Assembly (NCBI GenBank): GCA_003427395.1
Contig: BFEA01000105.1
Coordinates: 2,112,138 to 2,132,879 of the forward strand
Reading direction: 5' to 3'
Length of the DNA stretch: 20,742 bases
DNA from: Chara braunii
Lineage: Eukaryota > Streptophyta > Charophyceae > Charales > Characeae
Shown: in pieces, positions 1 to 7,829 of the stretch
Layout: each line of letters opens with the position of its first letter
How positions within the stretch are numbered: position 1 is the first letter of the stretch
The notes under the pieces: model-generated
Databases searched by the model: none
What the model was told of the DNA's origin: nothing
The model's input: only the letters and a program-made list of their open reading frames with translations
Position numbers and translations under genes: made by a program

Positions 1-390
1 AAAGCAGTTGGATACTGAATTTGGGGTGCTTGTGAGACTATGCCCTCAGTGAGGGCCTTATAGCGCCGCGGAGATCACGACACTTCGTTTCAAAAAGCAT
101 TAAAAAAAAAAGATAAAAAAAGCAGCAACGCTATAGACGCGAATGCAGTTCGATACAGAGCTTGGAGTTCGTGTGAGAGTGTGCCGTCCTCGAGGCAGTT
201 ACAGCGACACGGTGCGGTCTTCACGGCAGCTACTTCCCGGAAAGCAAAAAAAGAAAAAACAACTACGTTTTGGATGTTTTCACGGCTAGATACAGAATCT
301 GGACTTCAGGTGAGATGCTGCCCTCTGTGAAAGAGTGTTAGCAGTCCACGCAGAGCGCCCTGCCTTGCTGGCAGGGGGACCAAAACAAAA
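1..390. repeat. Three-unit degenerate tandem repeat, about 140 bp per unit
   Basis: Three diverged copies of one unit follow each other. Each carries the block GATAC(T/A)GA..TTGG, then GTGAGA, a TGCC block and a TTA(T/C)AGCG-like block. The GATAC landmarks lie at 11, 152 and 289, so spacings are 141 and 137 bp. Units 1 and 2 end in A-rich tracts (101-120, 246-259), which suggests tandem insertion or amplification of an A-tailed retroposon. A related GATACTGTATTTG block occurs at 8952. No coding potential is seen. Confidence 0.6.
358..376. other. Perfect 7-bp hairpin CCCTGCC/GGCAGGG
   Basis: CCCTGCC (358-364) pairs with GGCAGGG (370-376) around the loop TTGCT. The same stem with a different loop (AACGA) occurs at 8822-8840, beside another copy of this repeat family. 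It is therefore part of the repeat rather than a transcription terminator. Confidence 0.6.
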
Positions 391-629
391 CAAAAGTTGA
401 AAGTAGTCGTACCGGGCTGTTAGATTCGTTTGTGGCAGCAGTACTGTGAGCACACCTTGATCAGGGCATTCCCCTACATCCTTCCTTTCGTTACTTTTTT
501 TTTTTTAAACCTTTTTGCAAGCGGGCCCACAAGCCCAAACACATTCTTTTAGCCGACCCTCTCCCAGACCCCTGAAGAATGCGGTGTGACGTATATTCCC
601 GTTTTTCCCAACACTGAGAAAGGTAGTGG
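391..629. other. No recognisable feature
   Basis: Mixed-composition DNA with a short poly-T tract (497-508). I see no open reading frame of note and no RNA gene. Confidence 0.5.
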
Positions 630-904
630 TGGTTTAAGGGTTTACGGGTTTAAGGATCTTACGGGTTTAAGCGTTTGAGGGTTTAAGCGTTCCGATTAAG
701 AGTTTGTTTGTGCATGGAATTCTGTTTGACTGCCAGGGTTTAAGGGTTTAAGTGCTCCGCTTAAGGGTTTAAGGGTTTAAGTGCTCCGCTGAAGGGTTTA
801 AGGGTTTAAGGGCTTAAGTGCTCCGCTTAAGGGTTTAAGAGCTTAAGGGTTTAAGGGTTTAAGGGTTTAAGGGCTTAAGGATTTAAGGATTTAAGGATTT
901 AACG
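630..904 (+). repeat. Telomere-like TTTAAGGG array with a higher-order spacer
   Basis: The array is built from the 8-mer GGGTTTAA, read equally as TTTAAGGG. It is degenerate at the left (630-705), almost perfect at 734-885, and decays to GGATTTAA at the right end. A 13-base spacer GTGCTCCGCTTAA is inserted at 752, 781 (one change) and 818. Spacer distances of 29 and 37 bp equal 13 plus two or three 8-mers, which shows expansion by whole units. The plant telomere unit is TTTAGGG; this one has an extra A. It could be an interstitial telomere variant or an unrelated satellite. Confidence 0.8.
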
Positions 905-1110
905 AGGGGAGCTGTGGACTGAGTGGGAAAGGCTTACCACAGGATAGACAGAGGTTCGGCAAACAACAACCGGACAAAGGGGGTGGGTGGGGCAGGAGGG
1001 GTAGGGTTAAAACAATAAACACAGGTTAGAGCAAGGTATGACGCGTGATCCACAATGTCACACAACAGGGCGAGACAGCCCACCACAGACTTCTTCAGTT
1101 GAGCTCACTT

Positions 1111-1198
1111 AAAAAAAAAGAAGAAGAAGAAGAAGAAGAAGAAGAAGAAGAAGAAGAAGAAGAAGAAGAAGAAGAAGAAGAAGAAGAAGAAGAAGAAA
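1111..1198 (+). repeat. AAG/GAA trinucleotide microsatellite
   Basis: A short A tract leads into an uninterrupted run of about 27 AAG triplets. It is a pure purine strand and so could form triplex DNA. Its position after a run of A suggests it grew from a retroposon A-tail. Confidence 0.95.
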
Positions 1199-1403
1199 CA
1201 GACAATAGCACTTAGAAACAGCTTACACAGAATGCTCTAGTAGATAGGGCACAGTACAATCCTGCTTACATGATAAAACACTATAAACACAGCACACTTC
1301 CCACACAAGGACACAGACAATCTACACATGGTGATCATAAACACATAAGACTGCACTAGCAGTTTGAGCACACTACAGATCTGATTACAAAACACTCCTG
1401 CAT

Positions 1404-1600
1404 TGTACAGGGACGCTGGACCCGATTTCCAGCAGGTGCTGCTCCCCACCAATAGATGGAGCCTTGAATACAGGTATCTGCTCCCCACCAATAGATGGAG
1501 CCTTCAATACAGGGATCTGCTTAAGGGGGCTGCTCTTATCACCCCATTAAGCAGAACTCCCTGGGCATGAAGCCTTTTCCCAAAAAAAAAACAAAAAAAA
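1404..1600 (+). mobile_element. Retroposon module M, copy 1 (long tail, three hairpins)
   Basis: This is the fullest copy of a dispersed module found across the window. Hairpin 1 is GCTGG...CCAGC (1415-1433). Hairpin 2 is GCTCC...GGAGC and is duplicated. Hairpin 3 pairs TCTGCTTAA (1516-1524) with TTAAGCAGA (1547-1555), closes with GGGG/CCCC across a bulged A, and carries the loop CTGCTCTTATCA. Outside a two-base bulge, CAGGGA (1510-1515) pairs with TCCCTG (1558-1563). An A-rich tail follows (1581-1600). The A-tail and dispersal indicate retroposition; no A/B-box promoter is seen in this copy, so it may be only the 3' part of an element. Confidence 0.7.
1441..1518 (+). repeat. 39-bp tandem duplication inside module M copy 1
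   Basis: GCTCCCCACCAATAGATGGA starts at 1441 and again at 1480. The two 39-bp units differ at only a couple of bases. Other M copies have a single unit, so this is a local duplication of the whole second hairpin. Confidence 0.85.
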
Positions 1601-1821
1601 CGAAGGCATATGCTCAGGAAACACCTGTATCAACAAGGGAACATAGGGACAGTGTTCCCTCACGACCTCCCCTTCCCCAAAGGAGCCACCTTGGTTCTGG
1701 TCCTGTTTGGGACACCCCAGCAGGGCAACCAACAGGGGAGCCAACAGGGGAACCAGACACACTGGCTCTCACAAGAAGAGCTGCTTGATACACCACTCTC
1801 ACGATTGAGAACTAACAACAT

Positions 1822-1970
1822 TTGCAGGTGCAGCTCCCCACAAATAGATTGGAGCAACCAGAACTGATACTAGGGGTGGGTGCTCTAATCACCACTCCTA
1901 GTATTTCGGTTTTGTTTTTTCCTTAATTAAAAAAAAAACAAAAACATTTGGTTAAAAAAAAACAAAAGAA
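1822..1970 (+). mobile_element. Retroposon module M, copy 2 (divergent stem)
   Basis: Begins inside hairpin 2 (CAGCTCCCCACAAATAGATT, then GGAGCA). Hairpin 3 follows: ATACTAGGGGTGG (1867-1879) pairs with CCACTCCTAGTAT (1892-1904) over 13 positions with one G-T wobble. The loop GTGCTCTAATCA is close to that of the other copies although the stem sequence is entirely different. A-rich sequence follows (1927-1980). Confidence 0.65.
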
Positions 1971-1984
1971 AAAAAAAAAAAATT

Positions 1985-2248
1985 GGGGCGCAAGCGGGCT
2001 AGCTCAGTTGGTTTGGGCGCGGAAGTGGTTTGAACTTTGCAGGAGGTCGTGGGTTCAATTCCCCACGTCGTCCATTCTATCCCCACGGCCTCCTGTGATA
2101 CGCTTCGGGTTCTCCAGCTGAGATAATTGGCTTGGGCCTCCTGTCTGGCTGGGAAGTGACCATTTGCGCCTTCCAGCTCGCGCCTGGTGTTAGAAGCTTG
2201 GGTGCTGCTCCCCGCACAGAGCAGATGTGGGCACTAAAAAAAAAAAAA
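1985..2248 (+). mobile_element. tRNA-derived SINE, family A
   Basis: The 5' head has an A box TAGCTCAGTTGG (2000-2011) and a B box GGTTCAATTCC (2052-2062), the internal Pol III promoter pair of tRNA genes. GTGGG/CCCAC form a T-arm-like stem. The acceptor stem does not close, so this is a tRNA-derived head and not a tRNA gene. The body (CAGCTGAGATAATTGGCTTG...) matches the minus-strand element at 6804-7013. The 3' end has a TGCTGCTCCCC block like module M and a 13-base A tail (2236-2248). Confidence 0.75.
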
Positions 2249-2331
2249 CCTGTAGTGGATTGCTAAGCTCGCCCGCGCTTTTAGGTAGGTAGGTAGTGGG
2301 AGATATATCGAGAGAAGAATATAGGTTAGTT

Positions 2332-2375
2332 AAAAAAAAAAAAAAAAAAAAAAGACAAACAAACAAACAAACAAA
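2332..2375 (+). repeat. Poly-A tract with ACAA repeats
   Basis: About 20 A residues are followed by five ACAA-type tetranucleotides. This is probably the decayed tail of an older retroposon. Confidence 0.8.
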
Positions 2376-2516
2376 ACGGTAAAAACCCACATTTGGTCGG
2401 CAGACGAACAGGTGATGTTCCTCCAATGCCTCCTGGAGGAGGCTGCCTTGGACGCACAGGGCGTGAGACGACCCCCTCCTCGTCAACAGCCTCGCCAATG
2501 GGGCACTGACTGTTGA
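2376..2516 (+). pseudogene. Short protein-like frame, unidentified
   Basis: A frame without its own ATG start reads through HIWSADEQVMFLQCLLEEAA and ends at TGA 2514-2516. The W-x-x-D-E-Q-V start and the amphipathic run resemble the first helix of MYB/SANT-type DNA-binding domains. The match is from memory and far too short to assign. It could be a transposon-derived coding scrap or chance. Flanking DNA is A-rich and gives no exon signals I trust. Confidence 0.2.
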
Positions 2517-2695
2517 CTGAATCACCACCAAACAAAAGAAGAAAAGAAAGGAAAAAAAAAAAGAAAAAAGAACAACAGCATTGTCCTCGCTACATGAATG
2601 GAGCTGCAGTCCATCATGCAGCGGCACAGGAGGGCACAGCCCCACATGCACTGTCTCCACAGCACACGGCCCGACAAGCAGCGGGACCCAAATTA

Positions 2696-2717
2696 ATACA
2701 CACACACACACACATAC
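2696..2717 (+). repeat. Short CA dinucleotide run
   Basis: About nine CA units, then a C/G-rich stretch. No gene nearby. Confidence 0.85.
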
Positions 2718-3007
2718 CCCAGGGGGGAGGGGAGTAGGCACTAGGCAGGTCTGCAGTTCCAGTCGTACAAGGAACAAGGTCATGCGGCCCAACCCCCCCT
2801 CAAACGCCAGCAGATGCTCGGCGTCCAGCAACGGCACACAAAGTCCTATTATAACCACCAGCCTGGGCCAAAAGTGAGCTCTTTGCAATGGCCCGTGGCA
2901 CCAACAGTAGCGACCGCCCCCTCTGTGGGGCGCTAGCATGGGCCTCCATGGGCCAACAGCATCACATTCAGGACAATAGTCAACCACGAAATAGTCACAA
3001 AGTCCAG

Positions 3008-3200
3008 TTGATATAGCTCAGTGGTTAGAGCACCGGTTGGAAATGCGCATTGTGGTATGAGGTCGCAGGTTCAAAACTCAATTGCAGCCTTGCGTATGGA
3101 CACTGGCAGGGCGCTGACGCACGGGAACCTTATACAGACTGTTATACCGCGTCAAACGTGGGGACGCAGCCATTCGTGTAGCATGCTTGATGTTCTAGAC
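3008..3200 (+). mobile_element. 5' head of the composite retroposon (fragment)
   Basis: A box TAGCTCAGTGG (3014-3024) and B box GGTTCAAAACTC (3068-3079) form a tRNA-like head. The first ~120 bases match the minus-strand head at 8432-8310 almost base for base (shared CACCGGTTGGAAATGCGCAT, then a GACACYGGCAGGGCG block). Similarity fades after about 3130, so this is a 3'-truncated or rearranged copy. Confidence 0.75.
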
Positions 3201-3347
3201 AGTAAGCTTGGCAAAGGTCGTATGAAGTGGGGGATGGGAAGCCTTCTGGATGGTGGTGTCTAAAGCCAAGACTCTCCCACACACCACACGTGCACTCACA
3301 CCCGTGTTGGCTGAAGAGTCGTGAAGAACTTTTTTTTTATAGAAAAA

Positions 3348-3416
3348 GGGCCCAGTGCCCAAGGCTGATATTACCAATAAGAAAATTGAGGCCGGGGTCC
3401 TCACAGTCTACCCGGA
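3348..3416 (+). repeat. 69-bp repeat G, copy 1
   Basis: Matches the reverse complement of 16472-16540 with about five differences in 69 bases. It begins GGGCCCAGTGCCC and runs to CCCGGA. Both copies have a homopolymer-rich stretch on the same side and an ATG/CAT array nearby. No function recognised. Confidence 0.85.
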
Positions 3417-3435
3417 GTGACCGAACCGAACTTGC

Positions 3436-3464
3436 TGAGAACCGGGCTCAGTGTCCCTCATATG
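3436..3464 (-). mobile_element. Module M 5' fragment
   Basis: On the minus strand this reads TATGAGGGACACTGAGCCCG, then GTTCTCAGC: the first hairpin of module M with a few changes. It is truncated by the adjoining ATG array. Confidence 0.6.
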
Positions 3465-3594
3465 ATGATGATGATAATAATGATGATGATGATGATGATG
3501 AAGATGATGATGATGATGATGATGATGATTATGATGAAATCCTGCTGATTCTATGTGAAATGTGAGATAATCATACTAATGATGATGATGATTA
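3462..3594 (+). repeat. ATG/GAT microsatellite
   Basis: More than 20 ATG triplets with isolated ATA, AAG and TTA interruptions (3462-3536), then a short second run (3575-3594). Encoded poly-Asp or poly-Met runs are by-products. Confidence 0.95.
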
Positions 3595-3619
3595 GTGTAT
3601 ATAAAAATATAGAAGACTA

Positions 3620-4035
3620 TGCTATATCAGCAATTCTGGCCTCCTAATTCTAGAACAACTCCTCGCCCTACCTGTACCAGGACATTGCAACTCAGAGACA
3701 ATACCAACCTAAGCAACGTCAAACATAGTCGACCTCTTCTCGCCACCTAGACTATCCCCTGCCCCATAGGTTGTCGAGGCAGCACCCCCCAGTTCGCCAC
3801 TGAATTGCCTTCCTGTCTCAGCAAACCCCAGATCTCTCTACAAGGCCTCACACTCCTGCCATTTGCAGGTTACAGAGCAACGCCCCAGCTCCGGCCAGCG
3901 TCGTTCTGGCATCGGCAAACCAGGGGCACGGAACAAAGCAACTTTGTAGATATCAGCCCAGGTTCGACCATCTTTGAAATCCTATATCCCGAATGAGGAA
4001 GCAGGCCAGATGATGCCGAAAATTTCAGAATATGG
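3620..4035 (-). repeat. Dispersed repeat family D, copy 1
   Basis: Read on the minus strand it has the family core CTGGCCGGAGCTGGGGCG, then TTACAGGTT/AACCTG, GCAGGAGTGTGAGGCCTTGT and AGAGAGATCTGGGG. It matches the plus-strand copies at 15459 and 15948 over about 400 bp, including the AATTGCTGATATAGCAT end beside an ATG array. One frame (plus-strand 3805-3996) stays open and reads like the corresponding frame of the other copies. Confidence 0.8.
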
Positions 4036-4054
4036 GATTCTTTTTTTGAGCAAA

Positions 4055-4400
4055 CCTAATCATCCCTTATACCAAACACACAACCCCAGAGACAATACTT
4101 TCTCCTAACCAATGCCAGTCACAACTGATGTGATCTTGCCACCAAGACTATACCCGGCCCTTTAGGTTGTCAAGGCTGACCCCCCCCCAGTTCGCCACAG
4201 GATTGCCTTCCTCCCTCGACTAATCCCTAGATCTCTCTACCAGGCCTCACGCTCCTGCTACCAACAGGTCACAGGGCTAACGCCCCAGCACCGGCCAGCG
4301 TCGTTCTAGCATCGACAAACCAAGAGCCCGAAACACATTGGCTTTGCAGACATCTGTCAGGATTTTACCATCTCTAAAACCATGTATTTTATATAAAGGG
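4055..4400 (-). repeat. Dispersed repeat family D, copy 2
   Basis: Directly follows copy 1 in the same orientation. It keeps the core CGCCCCAGCACCGGCCAGCG, CTCCTGCTA and AGATCTCTCTACCAGGCCTC, but is more diverged and has small indels that break the frame open in copy 1. The CATCGACAAACCAAG block ends the recognisable part. Confidence 0.75.
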
Positions 4401-4459
4401 AAAACCAGATATTGCTTAAATTACAAAAAAACAGGTAAGCTTGATATAGCATAATTAGT

Positions 4460-4990
4460 GTTTACACCTAAGGTTAGTCTCCTCTCTCCCCTGCTTTCCA
4501 TCCTGTCTCAACGTTGCCTCCGCTGAAACGGATTACCCAGATTGCAGGCAACCCATCACCGCCCCAACTTAGGGCAGTCCCACCTTCCCGACCCTTATCC
4601 CACAAAGGCGTACAGTTCCCTCCCAAAGTATGCCTCTGCCCACCTTTTACCCTAATCTGCCTCCGCTGGTGTGAGTACCCCCACCCCAACCCCAGAATAA
4701 GGCAACCCACTAGTTTTGCTCGTAGCCCCTCCAGGGCTTCACCTCCCTTCTTGTGTCGCCCTTGCAGAGCGAAGCTCTCCCTTGTTCACCCACCTTCCCA
4801 TCCATCAGAAATAAACGTCGATACTCAGAGAGGAGAATATAGATACCAGGAACACAACTGGCATTTCGAACCACAGAAAAATACGCCAGAGAATTTTTTA
4901 GTAATTTTCGAAGACGAGGAGTCTGCAATGGAAATGGATAAGAGTCAGGTTATGGAAGCAATTGCAGCGAAGATAAAACATGGAAAGTGA
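4460..4990 (+). repeat. Dispersed CT-rich repeat family E, copy 1
   Basis: Shares ordered blocks with 12105-12520: CTCCGCTGA, TAATCTGCCTCCGC, CCCACCCCAACCCC, CCTCCAGGGCTTCACCTCCC, CTTGTGTCGCC, AGCGAAGCTCTCCC, and GAGAGGAGAATATA. The frames used differ between copies, so the similarity is that of a repeat, not of a conserved protein. Confidence 0.65.
4514..4990 (+). CDS. Hypothetical open frame, probably not a gene
   Basis: An open frame of 158 codons with a TTG rather than ATG as its possible start; the first in-frame ATG is close to the end. The N-terminal two thirds are Pro/Arg/Cys-rich and overlap CT-rich repeat family E. The last ~60 residues (EINVDTQRGEYRYQEHNWHF...) look more protein-like, charged and acidic, ending in KIKHGK. 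I do not recognise a domain. The homologous copy at 12.1-12.5 kb uses another frame, which argues against a real protein; a short 3' exon cannot be excluded. Confidence 0.15.
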   Translation: MPPLKRITQIAGNPSPPQLRAVPPSRPLSHKGVQFPPKVCLCPPFTLICLRWCEYPHPNPRIRQPTSFARSPSRASPPFLCRPCRAKLSLVHPPSHPSEINVDTQRGEYRYQEHNWHFEPQKNTPENFLVIFEDEESAMEMDKSQVMEAIAAKIKHGK

Positions 4991-5282
4991 TACAGATTGT
5001 AGATTCGGAGATTCTAAATTTAGGAATTTAGGTAGACTAAGATGAATGACTTCAGAATTTAAATTATTTAGATATTTAGGTATTTGAAAAATACCTCAAG
5101 GTCAAATTCAGTTTAAGAAAGATTAAGGAAATAAGGATTATGATCCGATTATCCATGTTTCAGAATATTAATAGAATATAATCTGAATATTATTAAGATG
5201 TTATTCAGTTGATGATAAGATTGATTTTCAGATTGATATTTAGGATGATCAGGATGATGACTAGATGATAATTAAAAAAAAA
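4991..5282. other. AT-rich stretch without genes
   Basis: Rich in short ATTTAGG, GATGAT and TATTAAGAT words, which look like decayed ATG-array sequence. Nothing else seen. Confidence 0.5.
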
Positions 5283-6050
5283 TGAAAGCTACACTCCCCC
5301 TTCCCCCCTTCACTCCAGACAATCTCTAATCGCAACCCTCTCCTACTGCCTCACCCCCTCTCTCCCCCCTGCCCCCTCTCCCTCTCCTTTTCCCGATTTC
5401 TCTCACACCCATCCCCCCTCCACTTCCTCTCGTCATCACAACTCTTCTCCCTTCTCACACACATGAAAAGGAGAGTGGCGCATCAGAAAAGTAAGTAGAG
5501 CCGACCAATGAGTCAAGAGAGTCGGAAGGGAATGAGACAGAGAACGAGAGAGAAAGAAAAAGGAGGCAGGAGGGGAAGGAGGACGAGGGAGAGATAGCGA
5601 ATAAAGGGGGGAGAAGAAATGTACCCTTCAATAGAAAACAGAAATAAAGGATTGAAAAAATCATGAAAATACAATCAGAGGAGAAAAAACTATAGAAAAC
5701 GTGAGACATACTCCCCCCCCATCCTGGTTTTCCGGGAAAAAAAAAGTAAACACTAATCCCTCCCCCTTCCGCCACAAACCTCCCTCCACTTTCACCCATT
5801 GTCCTCACACTCCTTCCTTCCTCATATCTACGACCCTTCCACACTCATCCCTCCTCCAATTTCACTCATCATAGCCCCACTTCTTCCGTCTCTCTCCCTA
5901 AAATGGGGAGAGCTGAGCGCAGAGCATCAGACAGCGAACAAGAGACAAGTAATGGATGGAAAGAGTAGGCAGAGAAAGAGGAGAGGAGGAAGCCTGAGGG
6001 AGAGGAGGAGAGAGGAGAAGAAAGAAGTAGGAGCGATCTGAGGAGGAGAG

Positions 6051-6052
<2 letters not shown>
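5283..6052. repeat. Alternating pyrimidine-rich and purine-rich blocks
   Basis: The plus strand is C/T-rich at about 5290-5460, G/A-rich at 5463-5700, C/T-rich at 5755-5905 and G/A-rich at 5935-6052. Open frames here on either strand are low-complexity Ser/Phe/Leu or Arg/Glu runs and are not genes. Confidence 0.75.

Positions 6053-6082
<30 letters not shown>
6053..6082 (+). repeat. Short ATG microsatellite
   Basis: Ten ATG triplets at the end of a purine-rich block, followed by diverged GAT words to about 6135. Confidence 0.95.
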
Positions 6083-6600
6083 CATGAAGAAGATGATAAT
6101 GGTGATGGTTGCTGATAATGAAGTTGATGATGTAGCTTGTTGACGGGAATACAGATAATACTCCACTGTAGACGCAGCTTGGATGGAGTAGGTAGGGCCA
6201 CAAACAACTGGCGACTAAGACACGAGTTGAAACCTCCCATGATGAAGCTTGATGTTTCTCGGACTCCATACTCGAGTACCTCCCACTCACTATCCCCCGA
6301 CAATCCTCCTTCCACCCCCCGGGACACACTCTACTCTTCTCCTTCTCACGACGAGCCGACCTCCTCCACCACAAAATTCGCAAGATGAAGTGTAGAAGTG
6401 ATTTCCCCTGAAGCAATGCTCGATTAAAGCAGAACTCCCCTTGATACGGCATGCTAGCCTGCAGCATCACTGATATGAATCATGAAGCAAAGAGATGGCA
6501 CAATTGTGCTTTCAAAAGTCGGGGAACCGCGAATGAAGAAGCTCTACCCACTGATCGCCATCACCCATTCCTCCACCATTAGATCTCCGCCAATCGCACG
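6083..6600. other. No recognisable gene
   Basis: Mixed-composition DNA. Frames open on both strands (for example on the minus strand up to 6470) contain His and Ser runs from the microsatellite and show no domain. Confidence 0.5.
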
Positions 6601-6629
6601 CTCTGACGCAATGACACTTGTCTTCTGGC

Positions 6630-6790
6630 ATGAGCACGCACTATCGCACGCATGAACACGCACAATGCCACGCAATCAGGCACAACATTGCACGCGCCAT
6701 GCGCACTCACACGTGCACTTGTGCGCTAAGACCCGCACATCGCACCCGCTCCCACACACGTGCGTCAGCTGCTGAGCCAGCAGCGCTGCG
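6630..6790. repeat. GCAC-rich alternating purine/pyrimidine tract
   Basis: GCACGC, CACGCA and GCGC words recur at roughly 12-base intervals from 6640 to 6690 and continue loosely to 6790. Alternating CA/CG steps could favour Z-DNA. No gene is evident. Confidence 0.5.
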
Positions 6791-6803
6791 CTCGCGGGCG
6801 CCA

Positions 6804-7013
6804 TCTCCGTTCTATTTGTGAAGAGCTGCACATGCTGGAAACCAGCATTGGCTGAAGACCTTACTGATACCGACTGGGAGGATCCAGCTCACTATCTCAG
6901 TTGGATGGCACCAAGAGTGCCACAGGCAGCCGTGGGGATTGAACCCACAACCTCCTGAATGCTACTTGCGTGCCTCACCAATTGAGCTAGGATGCTGGAT
7001 GGAGCCCAGATTC
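6804..7013 (-). mobile_element. tRNA-derived SINE, family A, minus strand
   Basis: On the minus strand the head has A box TAGCTCAATTGG (6989-6978) and B box GGGTTCAATCC (6946-6936), with GTGGG/CCCCAC as a T-arm-like stem. The body CTGAGATAGTGAGCTGGATC matches the SINE at 1985-2248. The 3' part (6846-6804) is a module M relative: GCTGG...CCAGC, then GTGCAGCTCTTCACAAATAG and CGGAG. There is no A tail. It ties the tRNA head and module M into one element. Confidence 0.75.
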
Positions 7014-7027
7014 TTCTATCGCAGAGA

Positions 7028-7047
7028 AAAAAAAAAAAAAAAAAAAA
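7028..7047 (+). repeat. Poly-A tract
   Basis: About 20 A residues. The sequence after it (7066-7100, CTGAGGGCTATAGCACCGC) resembles the first tandem unit of the window's left end, so an older A-tailed copy may lie here. Confidence 0.7.
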
Positions 7048-7148
7048 CCTGAAAAACGAATAGCAAGCTACTGAGGGCTATAGCACCGCACACGCGGCCA
7101 GGAAAAAGGGCATTTCAAGCTCTAAACTACTCGCAGTGCATCTACATG

Positions 7149-7490
7149 TTTTTTTTTTTTTTTTTTCTTAAATATAAAGCCCAGGGTGTTGTAGAGGCCG
7201 GTTGCTAGGCACACATTGATCGCCAGGAGCGGTCAGCCATGAGGGAACGAGGCTACCTTCCCATCCCATCCTCATGTCAATACTCCTAGCGCACCCCCTG
7301 TCTCTACTATCCTACCTCAGTGTGACCAGCACTCAGGACCATTGCCCCTATCGAGGGGAACTTGGACCGAACAGCAGTGACAGGCACCAGGGCTAGCCAT
7401 GACCCAGCCCTGGTGGAAGCGGAATCGAACGAGCCTCGTTGCATGGGAACTTCGGACGCCAGGCCCAAGCAATCTCCTACTAGCCCCATA
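7149..7490 (-). mobile_element. 3' domain of the composite retroposon, left copy
   Basis: On the minus strand it carries a possible B box GTTCGATTCC (7430-7421), CACTGAGGTAGGATAGTAGA, GACAGGGGGTGCGCT, GGCCTCTACAACACCCTGGG and a poly-A tail. It matches 9975-10330 in order along its whole length. The A box is weak. Confidence 0.75.
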
Positions 7491-7493
7491 GTT

Positions 7494-7829
7494 GACCAAC
7501 TGGTAACTCACGCCCTCTACTCGCCCACCACAGTCCTAGTTGATTTTAAGACGGGGTACTTATCCTCGAAACGCCTATCATCATCGTCAGTTAATCCAGA
7601 CCAACCAGTGACTCACGCCCTCTACTCGCCCCCACAGCCCTAGTCTGCCACACACAGTCTAGCTGATATTAAGGGGGGTACTTATCATCGAGACGCCTAT
7701 CATCATCATTAGTTGATCCAGACCAACCAGCGATTCACGCCCTCTACTCACCCACCACCGACCTAGCTGATATTAAGGGGGATACTTATCATCGAACGCC
7801 TATCATCATTATCAGTTGATCGTGACCTT
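7494..7829. repeat. Three tandem units of 105-122 bp
   Basis: GACCAACYRGYRAYTCACGC starts at 7494, 7599 and 7721. Each unit contains CCCTCTACTC, CTAG(T/C)TGAT, GGTACTTATC and CGCCTATCATCAT. The middle unit has an extra ~17 bases. The array sits between the CA-rich part and the 3' domain of the left composite retroposon. Confidence 0.9.

Noticed and set aside
358-376. Rho-independent terminator (hairpin)
   Set aside because: No poly-T follows, there is no gene upstream, and the same stem recurs within a repeat family.
1990-2072. Functional tRNA gene
   Set aside because: A and B boxes and a T-arm are present, but the acceptor and anticodon arms do not close, and the element continues into a SINE body and A tail.
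2190-2987. The longest open frame, 265 codons on the minus strand
   Set aside because: It runs through a poly-A tract (poly-Phe), a CA run (Cys-Val repeats) and two SINE-like segments. No domain or sensible composition.
4514-4990. Confident host protein gene
   Set aside because: No ATG start, overlap with a CT-rich repeat, and a homologous repeat copy that does not keep the frame. Kept only as a low-confidence entry.
5869-6470. Ser/Leu/His-rich minus-strand frames
   Set aside because: They translate the purine-rich block and the ATG array; no recognisable domain.
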